DNA of 64,000 nt, taken from assembly GCA_030015575.1 (NCBI GenBank), contig JASDDO010000026.1:196379739-196443738 (forward strand). The letters are read 5' to 3'. Of the stretch, positions 49,063 to 59,136 are shown piece after piece; position 1 is the first letter of the stretch; every line of letters begins with the position of its first letter. The position numbers were made by a program, and so were the translations under genes. Source of the stretch: Agapanthus africanus. Taxonomy: Eukaryota; Streptophyta; Magnoliopsida; Asparagales; Amaryllidaceae. The notes under the pieces are model-generated. The model ran no database searches, was not told the DNA's origin, and was given only the letters and a program-made list of their open reading frames with translations.

Positions 49063-49214
49063 TGTTCCCCTCCGAATGGCAACCGAGACGTGAGGACGCC
49101 TTGCCTGAGATTCGGGGCAGATGCTATATGGTTTTACCCGTCCACTTCTCCGAAGATGCTAAGTTGATTTATGGCACCATTTATTGGAGGTTTAGATGGA
49201 TGCGGCCGATGTAG
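49063..49214 (+). pseudogene. C-terminal fragment of an unrecognised protein
   Basis: The frame starting TTCCCCTCCGAATGG (49065) reads about 49 residues to a TAG at 49212-49214. It has a plausible globular composition: many aromatics, YMVLPVHFSEDAKLIY, then TIYWRFRWMRPM. The upstream part of the open frame is E4 LTR, so the true N-terminus is missing. It does not resemble the two genes further right, nor any retrotransposon domain I know. It could be a chance frame. Confidence 0.35.
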
Positions 49215-49619
49215 CGGACTTCGTCAGATTCCCCCTCATTTGAGGGGTTTTTGATTGTGGGGACGCTCTTCCCTGCAGGCGCAAGCTCCTGCAGTTAATT
49301 ACGCTACCGCATCGTGGTAGCCACTTTCTCCTTCTCCAGAATTTCACTTCGTGTCGTGTGTGTTTGTTTTGTTTGTGGATGCCCGTGGATTGTATACGGA
49401 GACTAAGTAGTGCCGTCACCCGTAGGACGTGGATTAGTCCAAATCCGTATTTACTTAGATTTGGGTTTGGTGTTTTAGTTTAAGGATACGTTAACCATAT
49501 TTAGGGTAAGATCAACTTAAACGTTCCTTAAGGATACATTAATCTGATTTGAGACTAAGATCAACTTAACGGGATCGTTTTGGATCTGACAAGAGAGCGT
49601 TTAGGGGCTCTATTGTTCT
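49215..49619. other. Unassigned stretch
   Basis: No gene. It holds small inverted repeats such as CCCCTCATTTGAGGGG near 49230 and CTGCAGGCGCAAGCTCCTGCAG near 49275, an early sign of the hairpin-rich character of this locus. Confidence 0.5.
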
Positions 49620-49880
49620 AGTTTAGAGACGTAGTGGTCCATAAGTAGTTTAAGGACATTGCGGTCCATTGCCAGTTTAGGGATATGATGGTCCGTATTC
49701 CAGTTTAGGGACATAGGGGTCCATAGGTAGTTTAAGGACGCTTAAGTCCGTGGGTTTAAGGACCCCACAGTCCGTGTTTTAGTTTAAGGACGCATAAGTC
49801 CGTGGGTTTAAGGATCCCACAATCCGTCTTTTGGTTTAAGGACGCTTAAGTCCATGAGTTTAAGGACCCCACAGTCCGTG
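49620..49880. repeat. Tandem array of GGAC-N6-GTCC hairpin units
   Basis: About ten units of 22-34 bases, each beginning AGTTTAAGGAC or a variant, followed by six loop bases and GTCC. In one unit (about 49811-49824) both arms changed together to GGAT and ATCC. Another has a G-T pair (GGAT with GTCC). Loop sequences differ (CATTGC, GCTTAA, CCCACA) while the arms pair. No coding sense. Confidence 0.8.
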
Positions 49881-50100
49881 TTGATGTGTGGTTGTCGGGA
49901 CCCGTCACCTCTCTGACGTCGTTGAAGGATTACAACGATAGGGGTCAAAGGAGTACGGAGATGTACCCTCGAACCGGATGTAAATTGATTTTTAAGAGAG
50001 CAGCTGTGCTCCGTCAATTTAGTTTGAGGACTTACGGCCATGATTGGGCTAAGTACAGTTGAGAATATTCAACGTTATTTCTTATTTTTGGCCTATTAGA
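49881..50100. other. Unassigned stretch with TGACG motif
   Basis: No gene. CTCTCTGACGTCGTTG near 49910 holds a TGACGTC element of the as-1/CRE type, common in plant and caulimovirus promoters. Its role here is unproven. Confidence 0.35.
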
Positions 50101-50830
50101 CCTGTGCTAGGCTTTGCTCCTATTTGATAATGCACAGCATTAATCTTGGTCTCTGTTGGACCTTTGTTTGGGCTCTGCCCCTTTTAAATGATGCACAGCA
50201 TCTGCTTTGCATAGCATTTTATTTGGCCTGTTAGGCCCTTTTTAATTGGGCTTGGCCCTTCAGTAAATAATGCAATGCATTTGTCAGGCGCTTTGCGCCA
50301 GTTATTGAGCGCAAGCGCATGTGGAGGTGACACGTGTCATGCTCTGGTGAGCGCAAGCGCAACAGCGCAGTGCGCTGCGCTAGTGCACTGCGTTGTTGCG
50401 CTGCTGACACGTGGCACGCTCTGGTGAGTTGCGCCAATCTCAGAGAGCAATGCTCTATCTTAAAAGCGCAGAGCGCAAGTGGTTCTGGTGCTGATACGTG
50501 GCGCTCTCTGGTGGCTTGCACCAACCTAAGAGCGCAACAGTGCAGTTTTGCAAGTGCAAGGCACTATTAACTTGAGAATCGTTTAGATTCCAGAACCAAT
50601 GGTTCATAAAAAAGTGCAAAGCACTATTTGATTTCTTGATCTAATTTACATCAAAGAAAACAAGTATATCTTTTTTTTTCTTGATCGCAGAGAACCAATG
50701 GTTCATAAGTGCAAAGCACTATTTTTATTTTTATTTTTATTGAAAATTATTGATCTTGTTCTTAGATCAATGATCTATTATAAGAAATTCTTCTATCTTA
50801 AAGGTTTTTACCTTTTTTTTCTTAAAATTT
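50101..50830. repeat. Dense array of perfect micro-hairpins, mostly 5-bp stem and 3-nt loop
   Basis: Exact 13-base units: AATGC-ACA-GCATT (50129), GATGC-ACA-GCATC (50190), AATGC-AAT-GCATT (50269), GGCGC-TTT-GCGCC (50287), AGAGC-AAT-GCTCT (50444), AGTGC-AAG-GCACT (50553), GAACC-AAT-GGTTC (50593 and 50692), AGTGC-AAA-GCACT (50613 and 50708). Related forms are GGGC-TCT-GCCC (50170), GGCC-TGTTA-GGCC (50225), GGGC-TTG-GCCC (50248) and AAAGGT-TTTT-ACCTTT (50800). The pair GAACC...GGTTC plus AGTGC...GCACT is itself duplicated. Not coding. Confidence 0.85.
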
Positions 50831-50883
50831 CTTCAGAGTTCTCTCTGTTTGAAGTTCTTGATTTCTCACAATGTTTATTTTTT

Positions 50884-50912
50884 TGATTTGGGGTCTAGAG
50901 GCCTTTATATAG
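50884..50912 (+). promoter_or_regulatory. Possible promoter: TGATTTGGGG box and TATA
   Basis: TGATTTGGGG is followed at 50905-50912 by TTATATAG. The same order stands before gene A and, with TGATTGGGGG, before gene B. No open frame follows this copy, so it may belong to a lost third unit. Confidence 0.4.
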
Positions 50913-51089
50913 TGCACATAAATTTGTTAAAATTTGTTAGAGAGATTTTTCTCTGAGTGATTTGGGGAATTTTCCCCACCGTTGGATCTTTGATCCAAGG
51001 GCACCTGTTTTACAGAAATTTTTTTTCTTGTTTTACTAAGAACAGAAAGATTTCTTTAAAATTTTAATTCAGTTTGGCGCAAATACCCT
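50913..51089. other. AT-rich stretch with further hairpins
   Basis: GGGGAATTTTCCCC (50964-50977) and a 7-bp stem with 3-nt loop (TTGGATC, TTT, GATCCAA; 50982-50998). A second TGATTTGGGG box is at about 50958. No gene. Confidence 0.55.
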
Positions 51090-51235
51090 AGCGCGCGACA
51101 CTGCGCTGACACGTGTAGCGCAGCGCACGGCGCAGCGCAACTGCGCTAGCGCATCTGCGCTGACACGTGTCGCGCAGCGCACGGCGCAGCGCATCTGCGC
51201 TGACACGTGTCGCACAGCGCAGCGCTTGCGCAACT
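51090..51235. repeat. Tandem GCGC-rich repeat with G-box palindromes
   Basis: CTGCGCTGACACGTGT followed by GCGCAGCGCACGGCGCAGC recurs about three times in units of 40-55 bases. Each holds CACGTG inside a longer palindrome (GACACGTGTC). Related G-box text occurs at 50328-50339 and near 50406 and 50490. Such boxes bind bZIP and bHLH factors in plants. Confidence 0.75.
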
Positions 51236-51449
51236 GAAGCGTTGCTTCCTTTACTTTTGTTTTGAATAGAGCTTTACTCTGATTGGGTGCGCTGCCTCGG
51301 GCGCTGCGCTCTCCGCGCTGGCGTGGCAGATTTCGGCACATGGCATCCTGCGCACAGCGCAGAGGATCTGAAGCGTCGCTTCATTTATTAAAATTTAAAT
51401 TTTCAAAGTATAGCTTTGCTCTGATTTGGGGAATCGGAAGCGTTGCTTC
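51236..51449. repeat. GAAGC-hairpin copies upstream of gene A
   Basis: GAAGC-GTT-GCTTC at 51236-51248 and 51437-51449, and GAAGC-GTC-GCTTC at 51370-51382. Between them lie AGAGCTTTACTCT and two TCTGATT(T)GGG boxes (about 51277 and 51420). Confidence 0.7.
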
Positions 51450-51537
51450 ACTTGAGATGACTTTTCATCTTCCCAAAATCTTCATTTCCCGGGTCTTGGG
51501 AATAATTCCATTGTGCACAGAATTTCTCGTGCTTGGA

Positions 51538-51548
51538 CTATATATAAC
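51538..51548 (+). promoter_or_regulatory. TATA box of gene A
   Basis: CTATATATAAC stands about 50-60 bases before the ATG at 51597, preceded at 51423 by TGATTTGGGG. Spacing fits a start site near 51570. Inferred from motif and from the parallel with gene B. Confidence 0.5.
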
Positions 51549-51596
51549 TCAAAGCCGAGCCTTTTCTTCTCTCCTCTTCAGAGAACTTTTTCGATC

Positions 51597-51677
51597 ATGG
51601 CTTGCAACCGTCCTCATGCCCGCCGACAACCATAGGAAGTGCCAATTCGAGACATCGTTCCCCGTTTTGCTGCGCGC
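51597..51677 (+). pseudogene. Gene A, 5' fragment, split by E5
   Basis: ATG at 51597 opens a frame that continues, after E5 and one copy of its target duplication are removed, in the same frame into 61248-61691. That gives about 174 codons. Codon 13 is TAG (51633-51635), so either gene A was already broken or the AG of this codon is a splice acceptor that removes it. The residues after it (VPIRDIV) correspond to the N-terminus of gene B. Its function is not recognised; see 61248-61691. Confidence 0.6.
51673..51677. other. Target-site duplication of E5, left copy
   Basis: CGCGC immediately before the LTR end TGTAAGTC; repeated at 61243-61247. Confidence 0.9.
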
Positions 51678-53782
51678 TGTAAGTCTACGTTAGCGCCCCG
51701 GCCGTCTACAGACGCCAAATGCGGAACAAAAACTTTTTAACTTGCGCTATCGTATACTTTAACCCGGATCTGCCATTATTGCTAAACTAACAAACTCTAA
51801 AGAGTGTAGAAAGGTTATACCGAACGATCCGAGTCCTTCGTTCTTCAACCATCATCCCACGCTCCGTTGCGGCTGCTCCGATCTCTTCGATCTCCGATCT
51901 GCTCGTCGAGGTGGCACCACGTCGACGATTCTTTAAATGGGCTCCCGCCTCTGACTCGAGGCAACTCGGTCGTCAAGTTTGCCAAAAGAGACGACCAAGA
52001 ATGATGTAGGGAATGAGTAGATGACTTTGTTTCTCTTCGTCCAAAGCCGTGGACGATCGGTTAATGAAGTTGCCACTCGAATCGGGTGATGGAATGAAAT
52101 GAGCTGTGAAATTCCATGCACCCCAAATGCTATCATAATCTTTTTACAAATGAATCAAGCAACCAAATGAGAGAGGGGAGGGGCCGACCTTATAAAGAGA
52201 AGGAGGAGGGTGAGTGTAGGAGGAGGGGAAGGTAACCATAAGAGGATGAAGCTTATCTTGATCATTAATGAAAACAATGAGTCACTAAGATACAATGAAT
52301 CTAATAACCTAGTCACCATAAGCATTAATTGAACCATTAATGCAACCATGAGTCACTAAACACCTCACCACTTCTAGAACCTTCTAGAAGAATCCACACT
52401 CATCTCAAGAAAAGACAAATCCGTCTTTAACCGAATGTTAAAAGACGGCTGATAGAAAACTGGAAACTGGCAACTTCCAAAAGTGATCCTGAAACGACTT
52501 TCAGGATAACCCCGTAACTGTATAAATATACCCGCATTTGTATTACGACCGAATACAAATGCAACTGAGACAAAGATATTATATCTACTCAATACAATAC
52601 TCGGATCCGGCTTAAACCAAAGCCGACCAGTATCATCTGCCCGAAAAATAATACGTGCGTAAACGCACGTGCATTTTCCGAACCCTGCCATAAAACCATA
52701 CGGCCTCTACAACGTTTCGCCCGAACTTGGGAAACTGTCTGTGGGGGACTCTAATGACTCGTCAGTACCCTGGCAGTGGGTTTAACCACAAACCATCAGC
52801 GGCACTAGCTATGCGTAACGGCTTCCCATAGACTGACCTCAAGGGAGGCTGATGAGCGAACTCATCCAGAACCCTACTGAGCCTAACAGTGACAATGTAT
52901 ATACAGTCCGGTCCGTTTGTCTATGAGTATCGCATATCTGCCTAGGGGGCTAGCAACGTCAGACCCCCAATAGCAGTATAAGTCGTGTCGGAGTGAAGCC
53001 CAATAACACCCTGAGATACTACTGGAGTACCTACCAGAAAATCTCCTGCCATGGCCATAGACTTTGTGTAATGGCTCTCCTAGACACAGCATGATCTCGC
53101 CACCAATACCGGGAGAGACGAATCCCCTGCCGATCCGCTCACGTGCCTCCATATGGCTCGGGACTGTACCCAGAAACTACCTGTTTGCACGACTCCTTTG
53201 AGCCGTGGTAGGGTAGAAATCAAAGCACAGTGGGAACTCATACGAGACAAATGACGACCTCAGGTCGATGAACTAACCTGTACACATGTCACCAGGGAAC
53301 TGCTATCTGACGATAGATATAGCACTAACTAGCAGATTCCCGGCGAGTCCTGTCCGGTGTACTCATAACCCAATGAGCACCTGTATACATCTTAGGTGAT
53401 CCAACTGACACCAGTGGCTTGTGAGACCGGCCACCGCCCCTCGTCGGGGTCTCGACTGTACACACTAGTCTACTCCGGAGTATCGATGCCCTGTCTCGAA
53501 ACTCCCACGACTAGGGACCACAATTAAGGATATGCATATAAACCACCCAACTCTCATGTATATGATCGCCATCATACTGTTGGTGGTAAAGCAAGATCCT
53601 AAGTGCTCTATCAAAGTGTAACATGTAATCAGTCACCTGAACATGTACACGACTGATAAAGGCAAACCAGATAGCATACTATCATCTCGAGTAAGACTGT
53701 CCTACCGGCATAGGTCCTCCGCAATCATTGCAATCACGTACCTGCGATCCAATAATTGACTATGAGGGCACTATCTCCAACA
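51678..53782 (-). repeat. 3' LTR of E5
   Basis: Minus strand starts TGTTGGAGATAGTGCCCTCA and ends AGACTTACA. A TATA-like CTTTATAAGG lies at plus 52189-52198. The donor-like GGTATAACC motif is at plus 51812-51820. Frames here such as 52374-52691 recur in the other LTR and show no protein features. Confidence 0.9.
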
Positions 53783-53794
53783 ATCTCCCACTTG
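53783..53794 (-). other. Polypurine tract of E5
   Basis: Minus-strand CAAGTGGGAGAT next to the LTR start, as in E1 and E4. Confidence 0.85.
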
Positions 53795-56700
53795 CACTCA
53801 AGGCTAATTATTGCAATGTCGACTACTCACAGCCCGTGTGAAAACGAACATCCAACTCCTCTACTAATCAGTTTCACATAGCCCGTTTGTAAAACTATTG
53901 TGTTCGAGAAATAGCCTCAGTGAGTGGATCCGCCTAGATGTTTCTTTCTATATCTCTCTAAATCTCAAGTTCGCGGAGAAAGCCATCTCCCGAATCGAGT
54001 AATACCTGTCTTAGAATATGTCTGGATATCTGATGGGACCTAGTTCATAAATGAACTCCAAATCCAAACTTCTTAGACTGTATCGATCACTGAACCTAAT
54101 CAGTATCCGGCACCATGCCACCCACAGTATCCTCTTGGACCACCTGTCCATAATACTGTCCCTCTTCGTCAGAGGGAAAAACTAAAACTCTGACAATCAC
54201 TCTGTCATCCACCTCACCTTTGAAGCCTGGAATGATAATCGTCTCCCGAAGAAGGCTGCCGTCATCAAATCCGTAGAACATCCACTTATGTTCTAAAACT
54301 GCTTCCTTATGTCTCTCCAGGATTGGATTAATACAAACTTATTGCATCTAGTGCAAAAACAATATCTGGTGTGGTACTTGACATCTCACGATTGACTCAA
54401 TTGCCTAAGCAAGTGATCTGTCAATCATGCACATCCCTCTCCCCTTTAGTCTATACGACACCTTTCGAGAGGGTAACTCCATCACCTACAGGTACACCAC
54501 CATGCTAGGAGTCAACTACTCTAAAAACCATTAGAATATCTGTCAAAGTATCCACATTGGGAAACTACCCAAATCCAGATCTAAAACCATAGATCCAGAA
54601 ACCAGAATGTCAAATATTATATCCATATCCTGTCTGGAGAAACAACTGTGTGACGACCACAGTACAACCGATCATAGTATAGGAATTTTACTTCCTACTT
54701 TGTGTATGTCATCAAAATACCATGACATCACACCCTACTACCTTCTTAACAGATCCATCCCCTATTCTGAATGAAGTCAAACCCATGACTGTCACATCAA
54801 AATTAGATGATCTATCTCCGCTATAACTGCTCTAGTCTATAAATAGACATAAGCTACTTGCCCATTATTCTTCCGATGCTCCCACTAACTACGACAACCC
54901 TCCTACCGGGTCTCATAGCCTGGAACAACAGTAGTGTCAAGTCTGGGTAGATAAGAACCTCCCTGTCACCGTCCTTGAGCCTACCGAAGTACCTCTCGGG
55001 TGTCTGAGGTTACCCACCATATCTGCGGAGTGGCTAATGGAATGTCAAACCTGAATGAATATATAGGTCCTATTAAATTTTCTGTGATCGTTCGCGGTTC
55101 TGGAATCACTTCCAGTTCTACCATACTCCCACTACTGTTTTCTGAAAAAGATCCATTTTACTAAAACTGTGGCGAGTCAAGAACAATATCACTATTGATC
55201 TTCCAAATGGTAGAATATCAACCCTCGTCATAGCCAGGGTCAACCCACAAACAGCCATTACAGAAACGTGCCCTGAGTTATCCAGAGTCTGGTTTTAAGC
55301 ATAAGCTGGACAACTCCCCGTACCTTAACATCTTTTAAGGTACGAACTATTCTATATCCCATATAGAAACTTTGGCACTTATTTAATTGGAACCATATTC
55401 AAATCATGCAGCTGTCTCCAGTGCATATCATCTTTAATGGAAAGAGGCTGATCAGCATTACTCAACTTAGGAATCCATCCAATTATGAGTAACCTGAAAG
55501 AGAAACACGTTTCTCAAAACCATCACTATCATCTGAATACCAATCACAAGAATCTACATCTTCGATCTCTTTGAAGAATCCCGACACTTGTGACACCTGG
55601 TTCTCTACTTTATTCTTATACCCATAACTTCTCAAAACTTAGACCTTGTATTTCTATGAAACACTTGTCCAAATACTAGAGAAGTTTTAAGTAAATAGAA
55701 CATAGTATGAGGACCTACCCCTATGTCCTAATGGACACTGGACAACATACAATACTCTGTATAAGTCCGCTGAGTTAAACAACTCAAAATCTGTGCGTCG
55801 TAGGTTGAAAACTGTACCCTGGCGATTTCCTCAAATATCACCAATTACAACGAATTCCGATATAATGAGGATAATCACCTAATTCCCAATAACTTACTCC
55901 CACTCATCATCTGTAAAACCATACAGATATGAGAATGAAACCTGGTAAATACATACCCTTGGAGTAAGTGTCTAATCGGGAAAACAGTTTTTCTTTAACA
56001 ATGCACTGAAACATGAAAATGTTTCGTAGGGGTATCCTGGTATTCATAGCAATGCCTCTTCCATAATCCAATTCATGACTTCAACCGTATATTTTATTGC
56101 CATCTCTCCAAATCCCTTTATTTGTCTTTAGTCGTTACCTTCTGTACACCATCGTTAGGCTAAATGGTTTTCTTCTTTCCCTACCGTTCGGCACCAGCCT
56201 ATGGTTTGGAAGAAGACTATCCAGTAAGCATAATAGGTGTACCCTCCTAAACCAAGGAGTACTCGTATCTTGAGAGAAGGTGACGATAAAAGACAACTGA
56301 ATAATACCTTATTCCTTTAAAGGTGAAATAGGAGTGGCGATGAAGTACGCGGTTTTGGTCGTGAATGATATCAGTCGCAATTTACTTTGCCCTCTTTCTA
56401 ATCCCTTTATTTTGTCTTTACATATTACCTTCTGCACACCCAACTTAGGCTAATTGGTTTTCTTCATTCCCTACCTTTCGGCACCTGCCTATGGTTTGGA
56501 ATAAGACTATCCAATAAGCGTAATAGGTGTACTCTCCTAAACCAAGGAGCTCTCGCAACCTGAGAGAAGGTGATAATAAAAGACAACTGAATAAACCAAT
56601 TCTATTTCTCCTGAACCTGGATCCATCCTCGAAGAAGTCCTTTCGAGTTCGTAAATAACCATACGATGGATCTATCCAATGGAAGTGGATATCCGTAGTA

Positions 56701-56840
56701 AAACGGGTGTTCTGAGAAATGCAAAGGGTAAAAGAAGGAGTGGCAATGACTTATGCAACATAGACAATCCAAAAGCCAGTATTTTAAGAAGGTTCGGTCA
56801 ACCTGGTCACTGAGTCATAGTCTAAGGTCGGTCAAAGGTC
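53795..56840 (-). pseudogene. Decayed gag-pol remnant of E5
   Basis: Patches still recall the Angela polyprotein at nucleotide level. Near 54840-54900 the text around CTATAAATAGACATAAGCTACTTGC parallels the KSIYGLKQ-to-LLK region of E1, and near 54030 the RNase H region. No motif can be read through. Two similar segments at about 56100-56305 and 56393-56600 are an internal duplication (both contain TGGTTTTCTTC, CTATGGTTTGGAA and CCTAAACCAAGGAG). Confidence 0.6.
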
Positions 56841-59122
56841 GCTGCCAAAGAGAGAGAGAAAAGAAACACTCTGCGTGCACTCTAACCTAGATCAGAATGG
56901 TTATCACTTTATCTAATCCGGAAACCTCCCACTGTCCTGTCAAATTCTCCTCCAAACCTGAAAGAAGAATCAATCAGGATCACCCGAAGAGTAAACCAAC
57001 TCATCAGTGGGAATCGGGATCCAACTCTCATCGCATGATAACGTGATGGAATGCATCCACGTTACTCATACTCCAGAAGGTATGCGCATACTTGGCAAGT
57101 TTCAGTTTCTTTAGAAACTCCCGATAAGATTTTTGCCCCATGCTCTTATAACCTTGGCTTTGGTCAAAATGTCATAAGTCACATGCCAAGTTCTACCCGT
57201 CACTATCTTGTCAATTTGAACCCACCCGCACATGCCCCTGACTTTGGCCAATCGGCAGAACGACTGTCCCAAACTAACTCATCTATCTATGCAACAATTG
57301 AATACCCAGCAGCTACCAAACACTATGCCTTAACTTTGGCTAAAATACATAGCTTGAATACTACTGAATACTCAAAAGAAGTGACGGAGGGCTACGGCTG
57401 GTTTTTGGCGAAAAACCTTTAACGTAGTGAACTTGATATCGCTGAAGGAACCTGATAGCTTTTTAAAATATAGTGGCGAAAACTTTTGCTAAAGAGGTCA
57501 CTCCCGGTGAAGGGATTTCGGCTCTTTCCTCGTGGAATGAGGTGCAGGATATTCCACTGAATACCGCGGTGCAAAGCAACTTGTAATCGACTATAGTGAA
57601 GTTATTACCCTGACGCAAACTTCTGCCCAAGGGGTCAGTCCCGGTGAAGGGATATCAACCCTTGCCCCGTCGAATGAGGTGCAGGATATTCCACTGAATA
57701 CCGCTATGCAAAACAAAAGGAAACGCCTTTGCAATAACACTTTTTTAAATTTGTTCCAACAACTGTAAACAAGTTTTTTTTACTTTGCATTGATCAGAAT
57801 CAACGCAGTCCCATCAATAATCACACCAGAAAAGAACGAAAATAAAATATACGTATATGCCATCCGCATTCGTCACTGGGTCCCGTCATCACCCGTTAGG
57901 TTACTTAACTAACGACAGAGCGGGGACTGGACTAGCGCGGGTGTAAAACATATACAACATCTAATAGTATATAAACCAATATACAATAATCGCTCCAGGC
58001 GTGATAATATGCAACATTACAGAAAAGTAATAAGCATCACAGAACAATACAGATATTCTGGGATCCCCGGGTTTCACAGAGCCGCTGCTGAAACCCGACG
58101 TTCCCCTGTCGTGTGGATAGCCAGTGCAATGAAACCTAGACCCCTACGGGTGCGGCAAGTCACCCGCCAAAACCTGAAGCGAGGCAGCCCCTTACAGTAA
58201 AGTGAATGGACCACCCAGCACTTCACGGAATCCGGTAAGCTTGGGCACCCCTCCTTGGGTCAACCTGTACCCCCTACGAGTGCGGCGAATAGTCTGCCAA
58301 TTTTAGAGTGGGGCCCCTCTGCCTCTCAAAGCCATGAGATGCGGACTCGTTGCGCCCCAGAACCCGGCTATCCGTGCACTCCGTCGCGGGGTAAAACCTA
58401 GCACAGTAATGAAAAATAGTACAACAGGTACATCGACCGCAACCTGGTCGTGCCCTAAAAGAATATTATACAACAGGCAGTGACGGCAGTTCACAAGTTG
58501 GACGCTCGCCCCGCAATATCAAATGTACAAATAAACTCAAACTGCACTACCATTGCACACTGCTATCCACCACGACAAAACCGCAACATCACAGCACAAC
58601 ACAGAACATCAACGCGAATGTCACGTTCGCAAACCCGTCTAAAAGAACTATAGCAATCAGACGCGGTTTACCGATCAAATGACATTCCCGGTCGGAGATA
58701 TAATGTAAGCACTGTAAACCAACGTGTTTAAATTTCGATCGACAAAATATCACAAAGTGGGCCCCACGCAAATCTGCTGAACAGTAACAAAATCTGGGCC
58801 CAAAAGATATATACCAAAAACCCCAATTTCAAGAGGAGAACACACTGTACAAATTTGGGAGCATGATCTTACCAAATGGCCGCCGATGCGCGGCCAAACC
58901 ATGGGTTTGGCCGCGTTTCCGCCGCGGTTTGGTGGAATCACGTGCCCAAATTTTGTCGGTGCTCTTATAAAACCCTGCACAGATTTCTATGATATGTGGA
59001 ATATTTTTAGGACACCATTTAAAATCAACAGAAACTGTCAAATTGAAAAAATGCGGTTTTTGATTTCCGGTTCGATCGATATTTTAAACGCGTTAGCACA
59101 AGTTAGTATAGCAAAATGGTTA
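56841..59122 (-). other. Leader of E5
   Basis: On the minus strand a pyrimidine tract ending TTTGGCAG|CGACC (plus 56841-56870) matches the acceptor before gag in E3 and E4. Three TTGACCAAAGCCAAGG-like repeats lie at plus 57152-57167, 57237-57251 and 57328-57343. A duplicated block, also found in E3, lies at 57488-57576 and 57624-57712. The conserved CGTTAG/CTAACG block is at about 57850-57950. A 9-bp stem with 3-nt loop (GGCCAAACC, ATG, GGTTTGGCC) lies at 58892-58912. No gene. Confidence 0.75.
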
Positions 59123-59135
59123 GGCTCTGATACCA
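59123..59135 (-). other. Primer binding site of E5
   Basis: Minus-strand TGGTATCAGAGCC, canonical for initiator tRNA-Met, one base from the LTR. Confidence 0.92.
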
Positions 59136-59136
59136 C

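Noticed and set aside
49063..51677. Endogenous pararetrovirus (Caulimoviridae) segment
   Set aside because: TGACG motif, TATA boxes and a structured leader are suggestive, but I found no tRNA-Met primer site, movement protein, coat zinc finger or RT in this locus.
52374..52691. Minus-strand frame of 105 codons, repeated at 59833-60150
   Set aside because: Located in both LTRs of E5 and without protein features; LTR sequence, not a gene.
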